Assembly: GCA_958510825.1 (NCBI GenBank)
Contig: OY294050.1
Coordinates: forward strand, 45,645,249 to 45,709,248
Reading direction: 5' to 3'
Source of the DNA: Brachypterus glaber
Taxonomy: Eukaryota; Arthropoda; Insecta; Coleoptera; Kateretidae
Length of the DNA: 64,000 bases
Part shown: piece after piece, positions 19,538 to 29,811 of the stretch
Layout of the letters: the number at the start of each line of letters is the position of its first letter
How positions within the stretch are numbered: position 1 is the first letter of the stretch
Made by a program: the position numbers and the translations under genes
Notes under the pieces: model-generated
The model's database searches: none
The model's input: the letters and a program-made list of their open reading frames with translations, nothing else
Told to the model about the DNA's origin: nothing

Positions 19538-20195
19538 TTGTTTTTGAAAATAATCCACTTAAAAAACAATAAAATTATGGAATTTTAAACATGAAATAAC
19601 AAATTGATAAAAACTAAAAAAAAATTCGGATTGACGAAGTTTTTTTTTTGGCAAAATTACTTTTATAAGAAGCCTCCAAGAAGTCGCAAGTTCGTATCCT
19701 ATCCCTGTCTACCTTTTTTTGTTGTTTTTCATTTATTCAGAATAAATGAAATAAATTATTCTGCGTTTTAAATAACACTGGTCGCCAAAAAAACTTTCGA
19801 TGTACTTTTTAATGCTGAACATGAATTTGACCTCCGTTTGTTGACTTGCTGCTTTCTTGAAAAAAAAGTTAAATATCGTTTTTTTCAGCCCTAAAAATTT
19901 AACGAAAAAAGAAAAAAAAAATAATTCCCATAAAAACAAAAATGTTATTAGGGTTTAAACTTTTTTTCAAACTGAAAAAACTATTATATAATTTTCAAAC
20001 ATTTTTTTTACATTTTCTTTTTTCTTAAAAAGATTAATTATAATTAATCTTTTTTCGAAAAAAGAAAAAAATAAATAAAACAAAAAAATAATTATTTTTA
20101 ATTTAATTTTTTGAAAAAAAAAATGTTTTTTGTTTGTATTTGGGAAAATGCAATATATGTACCATTACATTATTTACATATCTTCACGGCTTGTA
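19538..20195. repeat. Homopolymer-rich repeat, copy 2
   Basis: Long A and T runs, then GGGAAAATGCAATATATG and ATCTTCACGGCTTGTAATTC, as at 14.1 and 28.5 kb. The open frame 19733-19939 (minus) is Phe/Lys-rich low complexity. Confidence 0.55.
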
Positions 20196-20525
20196 ATTCA
20201 ATATTCTTAACGGCTCTAAGACAGCCCCTAGATAGAGCGACTCCAAGTTGAATTTCGAATGGAAGGCCCTCTAATGGAAAGCGAAGCCCCCCATTTGCAG
20301 TGTCTATTGTCGTTTGCCATTCACTGCTAAATTAAGTTACATTTCACGCAAAGGCTACTGCGTTTTCAACAGGCCTAAAGACCAGAGAAACAATTGAACG
20401 TATGCTTTTTGCTTTTAGCGTTTTCTATTGTATCAATCGGATTTTGCTTCAACATTTATTACTTTATTTTCGTAAAATGTATTCAGTATTTGATTCTTAA
20501 AATGAGACATTGAGTGATGAATATA
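20196..20525. other. Unassigned sequence
   Basis: GAATGGAAGGCCCTCTAATG (20256) resembles AATGGAAAGCCCTCTAATG at 17631, so part of this is another interspersed repeat. No gene seen. Confidence 0.45.
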
Positions 20526-20595
20526 CAGTGCTGCCCAAAAGTTACTTAACTTTCGAACCAATTGAGATATCGACTTTCTAACCTAATAAAATTAA
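20526..20595 (+). repeat. Tc1-like TIR fragment
   Basis: CAGTGCTGCCCAAAAGTTAC followed by TTAACTTTCGAACC and GAGATATCGACTTTC matches the left end of the complete element at 28609-29339. Only the end is present. Confidence 0.6.
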
Positions 20596-20599
20596 AATA

Positions 20600-20815
20600 A
20601 TATAGACGCCATATTAGTATTCTAAAATCATTCCAATTAGAATATTTTAAGAATATGTATTTGGGAATATTCTTAGCAAAATACTCTAATCATGCTAAGA
20701 ATGTTTAGAGTAGAAACCCATATGCTACTACAGCAGTGCACTTTTTAAGAATATGCTTAGCATGTTTACAGCATTATGCTAAGAACCTTTTCAAGGGAAC
20801 GATTAAAAAACCTTC
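20600..20815. repeat. TTCTTAGCAT / ATGCTAAGAA word cluster
   Basis: AAGAATAT, TATTCTTAGCAAAAT, CATGCTAAGAATG and AAGAATATGCTTAGCATG recur, with a hairpin CTTAGCAT (20756-20763) / ATGCTAAG (20776-20783). Confidence 0.5.
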
Positions 20816-20835
20816 TTAGGATGAAGTGTTTTATC

Positions 20836-21043
20836 AGGGTCTGAGCAGACTAGGGCGTCTACCTGACGAGCCGGCTAGCGTGAGTTCGATTCTCACTGGC
20901 GCAGATTTGCCTTTGGCGGTTAATAATTGAAATTTGCCGAATGCGTAAGTGAAGCGGACACTCCCTATAAACTGGTTCTAAAGTCAGTTAAAGCCGAAGG
21001 TTCCCTCTATCTAAAAGCCCAGACAAGTCCTGGACTTAGGGGA
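20836..21043 (+). mobile_element. tRNA-derived SINE, copy 2
   Basis: The B-box-like GAGTTCGATTCTC is at 20882-20894, with CACTGGCGCAGATTTGCC after it, then AAGCGGACACTCCCTATAAA and GTCCTGGACTTAGGGG. The head is more diverged than in copies 1 and 3, and the tail stops early, without GTAGAATAGTACGAGG. Confidence 0.8.
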
Positions 21044-21168
21044 AATTATCGTTTTTTTTTTGTATGATATACAATTGCAAATTTAAAGTTTACATCTCAT
21101 TCCGTTCAAAAGTTACAGGGAGTGTACCATTTAAAAGAATAACCCTGTATACTGTATAAAAGTTAAGG

Positions 21169-21300
21169 AAAATAGTTATTTATGTACCAAGTAGATGTTT
21201 ATGTCCTGAGGGCGACGATATTACAAGCCTCTGGCCCGAGGGTTTGCAAAATCGCCCGGGGGCATACACATCTATTAATACCCGCGGTGCATACAAACTT
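21169..21300. mobile_element. AGTTATTTATGTACC hairpin element
   Basis: Begins AGTTATTTATGTACCAAG and folds over its whole length: AAGTAGATGTTTATGTCC pairs with GGGGCATACACATCTAT, and GGGCGA with TCGCCC. The tip is GC-rich (GCCTCTGGCCCGAGGG). The right flank CCCGCGGTGCATACAAAC is a diverged mirror of the left end. Relatives are at 1.03, 13.0 and 63.4 kb. Confidence 0.7.
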
Positions 21301-21440
21301 TTATCTCATACTAATTCGTTATTGAATCCACAATATAAATATTTAAAAAAATCCGAAAATTCAATTTGATTTTAACACTATCGTTGCTAGGGAAATGCTG
21401 TATTTATTAATCAAAAACTGTTTTTTATCTTTTTATGTCC

Positions 21441-21570
21441 GTACAGGAATAAAGTACACTATTGTGTAGTTGGTAACTAAGCAATAAAAACACAATAATA
21501 AACTATAGTTCATTATTGTGTTTTTATTACTTAGTTACCAACTACATAACAGTGTACTTTATGCATGTAC
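21441..21570. repeat. 130-bp near-perfect palindrome
   Basis: Centre at 21505/21506 (AACTATAGTT). The outer ends are GTACAGGAATAAAGTACAC and GTGTACTTTATGCATGTAC, and the arms share GTAGTTGGTAACTAAG. Only a few mismatches and no spacer, so it can form a long uninterrupted hairpin. Confidence 0.9.
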
Positions 21571-21832
21571 ACAGGCATCATATACGGTGACATAAAATTA
21601 TTTTTAAACCGATCCTGTATAAATGGGTTCATATTTTATTTTGAACAAGTTTGTTGGCTTCTGCGACTCCGTTAGATTGAAATTTTTATTGCAGTACAAT
21701 AAAATAGTCAACTTGTTAAGGGGAAGAGCACTGCATTATTTATGGGACTTTATCATAATTGCCTCATAACTGAGGTTTCTTATTGCCAACGTATATTTCA
21801 TTGTCGTCGGATTTTTCTCAGCTTCTCTGGTA
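21571..21832. other. Unassigned sequence
   Basis: Nothing recognisable. Confidence 0.4.
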
Positions 21833-22779
21833 TACAGGGTGTATTTTAAATAGGGTCTGAAATTTTAATGGGTGATTCTACATCAGAAAATATAACAAAA
21901 AGTTCCTATAAACACATGTTAAAAAATGCCGCGTAAGGGAGCTAAGACCATTTGAAAGTGTCCAAAAAAATCGGTTTTTATTTAATAACTCAGGAGTTAT
22001 AGCAATGAGGTTTTGCACGTAAACTAATCTTAGTAAGGTCCATCTTCGTATGCTATTTTCGAGTACTTATTTTAAACAGCGGTGTGCGAAACGGGGGGGC
22101 CTTATGAGTTTTTTGTGCTAAACTTTTTTCTGTGTAACTATTTTGTAATTTTATTTTTGGAATATGATTCCTCAGGTCAAAATATATAAAAAAGGTACTT
22201 GTTGTAATACTTTAGGATTAACCGTTTTCGAGAAAAATTAATTTGAAGGTGAAATTTCACGGTTCGGGGACGAAAAATTAAATACTAAAATGTTAAAAAT
22301 AGTTAAATAAATTAAAGGCAAAAGTCCAAAATGATCAAAATTTGCGTTACGTAATACTTGAACGTTCCCTTAGGACTTTTTTTAAATTGTCTGCCTATTA
22401 AAATGAATTAGTATTTATAAAGCTTAAAGTAATACATTTAAAACTTTTTTAATATCTGCAATGGTTAAGAAATTAGGAACAATTAATTAAGTAAATTTTG
22501 ACAGCCTATAACTAGAAAACAAATGAGCGCAGAAAAAAAGATATGAAAGTGAACTATTCTAATTTAAAGATCTTTTAATTTCATAAATAAAACAATCGTT
22601 AACCATGGGTAAAAAATATAGAGGTCGCTACAGGGCCAACGAATATTATTATGAAAGCGTCATTCGGTATTTAACTTGTAGTACAGGTGAGACTATGAAA
22701 CATGGATTATGTCTTTTTTTAATATCCCTAACCATTTTCGAGAAAAATGATGAGGGCGGGAATTCTGGATCACCCTGTA
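21833..22779 (+). mobile_element. TACAGGGTG element, longest copy
   Basis: 947 bp from TACAGGGTGTATTTTAAAT to GATCACCCTGTA, with 9-bp inverted ends TACAGGGTG / CACCCTGTA. The internal order is GGTGATTCTACATCAG, AAGGGAGCTAAGACC, TTTAATAACTCAGGAGTTA, GTGCGAAACGGGGGGG and ACCGTTTTCGAGAAAAAT. Partial copies lie at 8.6, 12.5-13.0, 35.2, 36.9, 44.1, 48.5 and 58.0 kb. A fragment CAAAATTTGCGTTACGTAAT (about 22332) belongs to another family. No transposase seen; class unknown. Confidence 0.65.
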
Positions 22780-22944
22780 CATGATAATTTGACGGTTAGG
22801 TGCTTATTACATGATAAGGTATATTATTTGAAGTTATGTATAAGAACCGTCGTTTATTATCAATCGAAAATGCAATTTTCAAATACTTAAGGAAATCGCT
22901 ATTGACATCACGGCAAGCAGTTGATTTATTACTATAAGTTGAAG

Positions 22945-23092
22945 GAGAATAGTATATTCCATAACTAGTATGGAATAGACAATATTCCGCGCGAGCGGAA
23001 AGTTTGTCATACGAGCCCGCAGGCGAGTATGAATGTCCCGCGAACGCGGAATAACTATTCCATACGTATTGTAGACTATACTTTTTCTTCGA
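22945..23092. mobile_element. AATAGTATATT hairpin element with ACGAGCC tip
   Basis: Begins GAATAGTATATTCC and folds in layers: TAGTATGGAATAG with CTATTCCATACG, AATATTCCGCG with CGCGGAATAA, and a tip CATACGAGCCCGCAGGCGAGTATG read as arms CATACGAGCC and GGCGAGTATG. The right end is TAGACTATACTTTTTC. The terminal word and tip match the groups at 36.25 and 48.63 kb although the arms differ. Confidence 0.75.
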
Positions 23093-23546
23093 CTGCAAAT
23101 ATGAAACACTGTATGGCTTTAAACTGCGGACAAGGTTAAAAACAATTTTTTTTGTGACTCGACATTGTAAATGCAACAAAACACATATTTTTAAATAAAG
23201 CAATTAATGTTATTTAATAATTTTATCAAATCAGTAGTTAAAAAAGATTTTTATTTAATTTTAGCACACATTTACAAATTATAATGCAAAAATTGAAGGT
23301 TATGTCAGATTGTTGTGACATATATCAGGTTTAAATATTTAACAATAGATGGAGCAGTTTTAATTTTTTGAACTAAATTGATAAAAAACTGGTCAAAGCA
23401 CTACATGTGCTTATTCTAACACTTCATACGGAATATTCATACCATATCTAGAGCTAGAAGCGATTCATTCTGTGTTTGAAAAGTGTGTGTATTTGCTTAA
23501 ATTCTAAAGCAATCGTAGAAAAAGATATAAACGTATGATTACAACA
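23093..23546. other. Unassigned AT-rich sequence
   Basis: Overlapping minus-strand frames (22796-23203 and 22879-23109) fall mostly on the hairpin element and show no domain. No gene is supported. Confidence 0.5.
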
Positions 23547-23550
23547 TTAA

Positions 23551-23731
23551 TACGTTCAGTGCTAAGCAATATTCAAATCGTCAATTTTAAGTAAAACTGA
23601 ACTTTTCGAACGACACCTTTGCAGTAACTGCTAGCATAATACTGACCGTTTAATTTACCAGTGAACGGGTGCTTCATGTCCCTCTAAAAATAAAGCTATG
23701 ATGCACCGGTGCGTCATGAGCACTGAAAGTG
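23551..23731. mobile_element. 181-bp piggyBac-like MITE
   Basis: Flanked by TTAA at 23547-23550 and 23732-23735. The left end is TACGTTCAGTGCTAA and the right end in reverse complement CACTTTCAGTGCTCATG, an imperfect inverted pair around TTCAGTGCT. The right part has the palindrome-like GATGCACCGGTGCGTCA, a word type I associate with piggyBac MITEs. No coding capacity. Confidence 0.55.
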
Positions 23732-23735
23732 TTAA

Positions 23736-24446
23736 AAAACCCACTGTCTTACTTCTTTTTGGCGAGCGAAGTATATTTATGTATGCTCTAACAAACGTAT
23801 TTACTTGAATCAAGATTATATACATTTTTTCTGTCAGAAATATTTCAAATCGATTTGGTGATGAATAGCAACAAAACGACGCAACAGGAAGTTTATTATA
23901 TTGGCCGAAGGACCCCCTCGAGGATGTCATTAGCGCAAATATCCTCGGGCGAAAAATACAATATGCTTCAAATCTATTCAATGGCATTCCCCAAAAGTAT
24001 CATATTCATAAATGCACAAAGGGCCTTATTAAACCGTATTTAAAGTTATATACGGGGACTTTTGACAGCTTGCCTTGTTGAAATGGGTTATAAATGGCTC
24101 GTATTAGGGAAAAGTTGCTTTTTGTCAATCATAGGACAATAGTTATTTACTAGTACCTATATTAATTAATTATAGGACAATTTACATAAGACACTATTTT
24201 GACGCACGCGTCCATGTTTGGAAAACGAGGCGCGAAGCGGGGAGGTCAGAAATGACAGGTAATGCCTCGGGTGATGCACAAAACCCCAATTAAAAAAAAA
24301 AGAAAAAATTACTCTGTAATGTAAGAACACATTTTTCTATTTTTTGTGGTGTACAGTGTTGGAAACAATAAACGGTCCAGGTCTAGCGGCAGGGAAAGCT
24401 GTTGGCTGCCTTCGTCCATCGTCGGCTTAGCCAGAGATATTGTAGT
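23736..24446. other. Unassigned sequence
   Basis: Overlapping frames on both strands (23655-23987 minus, 23855-24043 plus) show no domain. ACGAGGCGCGAAGCGGGGAG (24226) resembles the GC-rich tips of the hairpin elements. No gene is supported. Confidence 0.45.
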
Positions 24447-24454
24447 CTCTGGCT

Positions 24455-26178
24455 TAGTGATGGAAAACCAAAGCAAATAACCGGTTTTCGGTTAACCGGT
24501 TGCGAAAATTACATCAGACCGGTTTTCGGTTAAAACTCGGAAGCAATAACCGGCTTTTAACCGGTTTTAACCGTTTTTTTTTGTAAATTTAGCATATTTT
24601 TGATTATATATTATTTTAATAAGGTAACATTTATAAATAAAAAATATGTATACATATTTAAAAAATTTATTGCAAACAATAAGGAAAATCTAATTTATCG
24701 CACACAATTGTGTGCAATTAATTGTCTATATAGGGAAAATCTAAAAAGTTATTTTGGCGATGAAATATATTTATATACAAGGTGTTGTTGAATATGTGGT
24801 CAAACTTCAGGGTGTTACTCAATTTTAAGACAAAAAGGTTACAGTTCATTTCAACAAAACTGGAAAAGTGGGGTAATAAAAAAAAATTACATTGTGAACT
24901 ATCTTTCATTTGACAAATATTTCTTTACTTGTTAATAAATTTAGTGTCAAGTCAAAAAATGTTGGTGTATTTTTTTAAAATTGGGAGAGATAAAGCAGAA
25001 AAACAAGAATACTCGAAGAATACTGGTGTAAAACCCATAATTATAATTTTTAAATTAAGGAACTATGAGGAATACCTAGTTGTAGGAGACTAATATACTA
25101 GTAGTATTTTTTAAAAATAAAGGTATTTAAAGCAAGTTTATTAGATACAAAATATATTGATAAGGGGATTTAATAATAGACATTTTAGAATAGGGATATT
25201 TTAGAGCAGAAATACAGTAATTAACAATAGAGATACGCTTCAAAATCCAAATAGTATTTACTAAACACAAATGCATAGAATAACACGGAATAACATATGA
25301 TTTTTGACATGGTTAAACTAACCTTATTTTTCAAACAGGCATAACCCCATTTAAATAATCCACATTTACACAACTAAATTTTATGGAAAACATGAAATTT
25401 TACTTAACCCCACTTTTCCAGTTTTGTTGAAATCAACTGTACGTAATATTTTATTATAGGTCTATGACTGCAGTATACTTCTAAATAAATAATAAAAGAG
25501 AAAATTATAAAATAAAGGCTTTGTTTTTTAGTATATATAATTTTTTAAATGTTTTTTTTTTTTTAAATAACTAAAAGATAAAAATTAGTAAAATTATTAA
25601 ATAACTAAAAATTAGTAAAATTAGTAAGTAACTAAAAGATAAAAATTAGGAACTTGGTGACAATTTTTAATGCATAAAGAGAAGTCGTTTAAGAAAAAAA
25701 CTATTTTCGCATTTTACCAGTGGCGTGCACAGGGGTAATGCCCAAGGTTTAATTAAAAAAATATAGTACCTACGCGACTGTTTTTTTTTCAATCTCCTAG
25801 CACACACATTTTTAAAGTAAGTAATTAATGGAAAGCATAATTTTTTTTGTTTTTTTTTTTAAGAAAACGGCTAATCTGAGCGAAAAACTCATAGTTGACT
25901 TTTGTGTAGTTTTAATTGCTAAATCATAGAATTCTATCAGATTCCAAAAACAGTGGCATTGGTTTGGAGTTCAAACTTCCTAAAGGAAAGATAATATAGG
26001 TATGTTAAATCTATATTTTTTTGAAAATATAAGTTTTTCATTAGAAAACCGGTTAAAATAAAACAATAACCGGTTAACCGGTTTTTCTAAATACTCGTAA
26101 CCGGTCACAAAAAAAACCGGTATTTTTTCTTTATAACCGGTTGTGATCGAAAAACCGGGTGCGAGTTTTCCATCCCTA
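24455..26178. mobile_element. Non-autonomous hAT-like element, 1.72 kb
   Basis: The terminal inverted repeats TAGTGATGGAAAAC and GTTTTCCATCCCTA match at 13 of 14 positions. The 8-bp target CTCTGGCT is duplicated exactly at 24447-24454 and 26179-26186. Both subterminal regions are packed with AACCGGTT and half-sites (24478-24570 and 26045-26150), the kind of arrays hAT transposases bind. An 8-bp duplication plus TAG-starting ends are diagnostic of hAT. The interior holds no transposase-like frame, only an inserted TIR element at 24842-25439 and A/T-rich filler. Confidence 0.9.
24842..25439. mobile_element. Tc1/mariner-like TIR element nested in the hAT
   Basis: 598 bp with ~30-bp inverted ends: CAGTTCATTTCAACAAAACT continuing GGAAAAGTGGGG, mirrored by CCCCACTTTTCC and AGTTTTGTTGAAATCAACTG. 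TA stands on both sides, as in Tc1/mariner insertions. There is no transposase frame. Being inside the hAT element it must be the younger insertion. Confidence 0.8.
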
Positions 26179-26186
26179 CTCTGGCT

Positions 26187-26330
26187 TAGCAGTCATTTTA
26201 AGCACAGACGCCGTCCTGTGTGGGTCGGTAAACGGAAGGAACATTTATTTACGAATATTGCATGTTTACCTATATCAAGAAATACGTCCAGTATACACTG
26301 CTAGTAGTGCATTTTAATGTTTGCAACGAC
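26187..26330. other. Unassigned sequence
   Basis: Flank of the hAT insertion with no recognisable content. Half of the word CATTTTAATGTTTGCAACGACAT (26311-26333) recurs inverted at 26409-26432. Confidence 0.4.
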
Positions 26331-26645
26331 ATAAAATAAAACTTTTAATTTTTTTGCATATTGCTTTCACATTTTTAAAATTTTCAAAATTAGACTTCAA
26401 CATTATTTAATGTCGTTGCACACATTAAAATGCACATAGTATTTTTATGTTGATAAATCAATTTCCAGCAAAAAAAAATTATCAGTCAATCGAAAGGTCG
26501 ATCTGGTGACCGTAAATACTTTTAAATGTTTTCAATATTTAAAAATTTGTATATTGGGGGTTTTTGACACTAGCTCAAAGCGTTCTTGAGTTATCCTGCT
26601 TACAACTTTTTTTTTTCCCGGACCGACCAAATTATTTTTTACCAA
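26331..26645. repeat. Rearranged GACG module
   Basis: CATATTGCTTTCACATTTTT and AATCAATTTCCAGCAAAAA, then ATCAGTCAATCGAAAGGTCG (reverse-type part), followed by AAAGCGTTCTTGAGTTATCC, TGCTTACAAC and CCCGGACCGACC (forward-type part). Two oppositely oriented fragments are joined. Confidence 0.5.
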
Positions 26646-26821
26646 ATTTTTTTGACATAAAATTTCTAAAAACACAAAATTAAAAAAAATCTAGAGGGTT
26701 TTATGCTATGTTGGAAAAACGGTAGGCATTAAAAATGTATCATGGAAAATTTATTGAAGATATCAAGGAATTTTTTATTTTATTCTTACATAATGGTAAC
26801 GCCTATGGCATATGGCCTACG

Positions 26822-27352
26822 TGAAGAAAATCCCAACAAAAATCGTAATTGTGATAAAATCATGAGAAATCGTGAGGAAAATCCCAACAAAAATTGTGAC
26901 AATTGTGATAAAATCGTGAGAAATCGTGAGGAAAATCCCAACAATAATTGTGACAATTGTGATAAAATCGTGAGAAATCGTGAGGAAAATCCCAACAAAA
27001 ATTGTGACAATTGTGATAAAATCGTGAGGAAAATCCCAACAACAATCGTGAAAATTGTGATAAAACCGTAAGAAATCCTAAGAAAAATCCCAACGAAAAT
27101 CGTGATAATTGTGATAAAATCGTGAGAAATCGTGAGGAAAATCCCAACAATAATTGTGACAATTGTGATAAAATCGTGAGAAATCGTGAGGAAAATCCCA
27201 ACAAAAATTGTGACAATTGTGATAAAATCGTGAGGAAAATCCCAACAACAATCGTGAAAATTGTGACAAAACTGTAAGAAATCGTGAGAAAAATCCCAAC
27301 GAAAATCGTGATAAAATCGTGAGAAATCGTGAGGAAATCCCAAAAAATTGTG
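26822..27352. repeat. 54-bp minisatellite
   Basis: About ten imperfect units built from AAAATCCCAACAAAAATTGT, GACAATTGTGATAAAATC and GTGAGAAATCGTGAGG. The commonest period is 54 bp, with shorter variants where GAAATCGTGAG is missing. Because the unit is a multiple of three and stop-free, long frames run through it on both strands (109 aa plus; 201, 126 and 118 aa minus). These are repeat artefacts rather than genes: the plus frame is a degenerate Asn/Lys/Arg repeat and the minus frames a Phe/Ser/Gly one, and neither leads into non-repeat coding sequence. Confidence 0.9.
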
Positions 27353-27890
27353 ACAAAAATTCATGGGTTTCGAGCCATAAGACATTTCCAAGCCAAAATA
27401 TATAAATTTTTAAAGCAAAATTAAACCACCCACACCCGTGATGACAGTAGATAAACAATTTATTTATTTATTTAAAACGGCCGCAGTAAACAAATGAGGT
27501 GCCAAATCGGAAATCTAGACCATTCCGCACAAGGAAATGCTCTATTATCTCCTATCCGGATCGATAAAAAAAGATTATTATTTGAAGATTATTTTTATAG
27601 AAATATTGAATTCCTCATTACAGTCCGTCTATTAGCGCAAATCTTTTTCCCGCAAAAAAAACCCTTCATTCATATGCCGTCATCTAGCTTAGCGTGATTT
27701 CCCTAGGGTTGGCTTTCAATGCGTATCGCTGGTCACACTTGAATGGCTCTCCCGTTCTCTCCTGATAGATTACGGCTGGGATTTTCGGGATTGACGGCAG
27801 GATAGCAGGATATAATTACCGAGAAACCGAATCATCGCCTTTTTCACGGAGTTTACGCCGCATTTATAAATGACTTTCTGCTTTCTTTAC
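27353..27890. other. Moderate-GC unassigned block
   Basis: Less AT-rich than its surroundings, with no repeat partner noticed elsewhere in the window. The frame 27494-27697 has no recognisable domain. It may be single-copy sequence. Confidence 0.45.
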
Positions 27891-27894
27891 AAAC

Positions 27895-28566
27895 TTGCTT
27901 TTATTGCTTTCCCATTTTAATTTTTATAAGGAAATAGGAAATATGTGCAAAATGTTTTTTCTTATTATACTATTTACAGCACGTAGCGCTAAAATAGTAT
28001 TATACGGTGGTTTCAAGTTTCCCAAAATCGTCAAAAATCGTCCTAGACAAAAATTCTTGGATACAAATGTGTTTCATGAAAAAATAAAAAACTTTAAAAA
28101 TGTCCGTCTGTCCGATGTCACGTTTTTTGTCACGACACGATAACTCCAGAACTAATAATCCAATCGACTCGAAATTTTCAGGAAAATAAGGTAGGGAAGA
28201 ACCCTACTATTTTTGAAAGAAATCCCCCCCCCAAAAAAAATTATGGGGGGGTTAAAATTGTACTTTTACAAAAAAAAAATTCAAATTTTTTTTGTTTAAA
28301 AAAAAAAAAATAATTTCTTTGAAATTTTTAGCATTTTTTTTTTTCAAAAATATTTCTTTTTTCGAAAGAAAGTTATTTGAAAAAAAAAATTTTCAATTTT
28401 TTTTCAAAATTTTCGTTTTCAAAAAAAAAAAAAGAAAAAACAAACAAAATTGTTTTTTTTTTTATTTATTTTTTTTAGGTTGTGTTATTTGGGAAAATAC
28501 AGTATACCATCCGCTGTGAGTAGTATATAATGGAATGCGTAGCATTACATATCTTCGGGGCTTGTT
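27895..28566 (-). repeat. GACG-module element, full-length reverse copy
   Basis: In order: GCTTTCCCATTTTAATTTTT, CTATTTACAGCACGTAGCGC, AATAGTATTATACGGTGGTT, TGTTTCATGAAAAAAT, GTCCGTCTGTCCGATGTCACG, CACGATAACTCC, CCCCCCCC / GGGGGGG, ~200 bp of A and T runs, GGGAAAATACAGTATACC and TATCTTCGGGGCTTGT. This is the most complete copy seen and defines both ends. The frame 28292-28519 is Lys/Phe low complexity. Confidence 0.75.
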
Positions 28567-28608
28567 TTCAACTTTTTAAAACCCTTCTATTCACTTCACT
28601 TCCATATA

Positions 28609-29339
28609 CAGAGCGGTCCAAAAGTCACCCCCCCCTCTTAACTTTTGAACGAGTTTAGATATCGACATCAAATTTGGAACTCTTAAATAAGACAACTTAA
28701 ACTATCTTTAAGCATATATTTGATACTTTTAGCTATTAAAATGTGGACAGAGGGGCAAGGGGCGACATTTTTTTAAATGGAAAGGGGGGTCGTGTGATAC
28801 ATAATTTTAAAGCTTATAAAATTCTCCATTTAACTGTATATTTTTTATTTTTTTTAAACTTTTTTTTTTGGGTTTAAAATAGGGTTAAAAATGGGTATTT
28901 TTGTCAAAATTTCTTTAAAAAATCCAAACAATTTTTTAAAAATGCCTAATTTCACAATGAAAAAAAAATAATTTATACTTTTAAACTAATTTTAGTTGAC
29001 ATAAATAAAAATTAACAAAAAAAAAACTTAAAAATTTATTTTTTTAGCACAAAAAACTGAAAAATCAAAACCTTAAAAAACATGTTTAAAAAAATTAAAA
29101 ATGAATGGTTATATAGAGAATTTTAAAGGCTTTAAAATGATGTATCACACGACCCCCCTTTCCATTTAAGAAAATTTCCCCCCAGGCCCCCCTGCCCACA
29201 TTTTAAGAGATAAAAGTATCAAATATATGCTTAAAGATAGTTTAAGTTGTCTTATTTAAAAGTTCTAAATTTGAAATCGATATCTCAACTCGTTCAAAAG
29301 TTAAGAGGGGGGGGGAGTGGTGACTTTTGGACCGCACTG
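28609..29339. mobile_element. 731-bp Tc1-like element with ~190-bp TIRs
   Basis: Ends CAGAGCGGTCCAAAAGTCAC and GTGACTTTTGGACCGCACTG, with inverted arms continuing past CCCCCC/GGGGGG, ATAGTTTAAGTTGTCTTATTT and GGTCGTGTGATACAT. TA is duplicated outside. The CAGNGCGGTCCAAA start is typical of Tc1/mariner ends. The interior is A/T-rich with GGGTTAAAAATGGG and no transposase. Relatives lie at 37684-38213, 20526 and 44756. Confidence 0.85.
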
Positions 29340-29810
29340 TATATATATAGGTATATTTGTCCTCAAATTTGCCAAATGCTTTTTCACCCACTTAGAATAG
29401 ACTTAGAGAGCTGAAATTTGGTATACATGCTTATCTGCCCTAACAAAATAATTTAATATGAAATTTGATACACATGCTTATCTACCCTCAAAAAATAATT
29501 TAATATAAAATTTACCCCCCAACCCCCCACCCCTAAAATATCAAAAACCTTTTTTTTATCCACGTGAGTTAATTTAAAATTAAAATTGAGTCACCTACTC
29601 ATCCCATAATAATAAAATTTGACTATAAAAAAAACAACCTTCAACCCCCCCATCACCCCCCATGCGGCTAAGTAACTCCTTTTACCCACTTAGACAGCTA
29701 AAGTTCGGTACATATGCTAATATCCGGTGACAATATAATTTTACATAAAATCTCTGTTTCACTCCCGGGTTGCTTCACACATTAATAAATTATAACTAAA
29801 AACTTGAAAA
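29340..29810. repeat. CACCCACTTAGAATAGAC repeat, left half
   Basis: TTTTCACCCACTTAGAATAG, GAGCTGAAATTTGGTATACA and ACCCCCCAACCCCCCACCCC occur in reverse complement at 30930-31390 and 40431-40705. The Tc1-like element at 28.6 kb seems to have landed in this repeat, since ACCCTTCTATTCACTTCACT precedes it and recurs in reverse at about 40680. Confidence 0.6.
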
Positions 29811-29811
29811 T

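Noticed and set aside
19187..19588. Two identical N-terminal peptides (MSVSLSMRPSVHVMFF)
   Set aside because: They are translations of the 210-bp tandem duplication, not duplicated genes.
20860..20890. Hammerhead core CTGACGA in a SINE head
   Set aside because: No GAAA box follows at the right distance; the word is part of the tRNA-like head.
23655..24043. Overlapping frames on both strands near 23.8 kb
   Set aside because: The minus frame reads into the TTAA-flanked MITE, and neither frame has a domain or coding-like composition.
26742..27458. Open frames of 109, 118, 126 and 201 aa across the minisatellite
   Set aside because: They exist only because the repeat unit is a stop-free multiple of three on both strands; the residues are degenerate repeats and the frames overlap each other antisense.
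28292..28519. 75-aa frame as a gene
   Set aside because: It translates the homopolymer region into Lys/Phe runs, and the same region is repeated at 13.9 and 19.6 kb.
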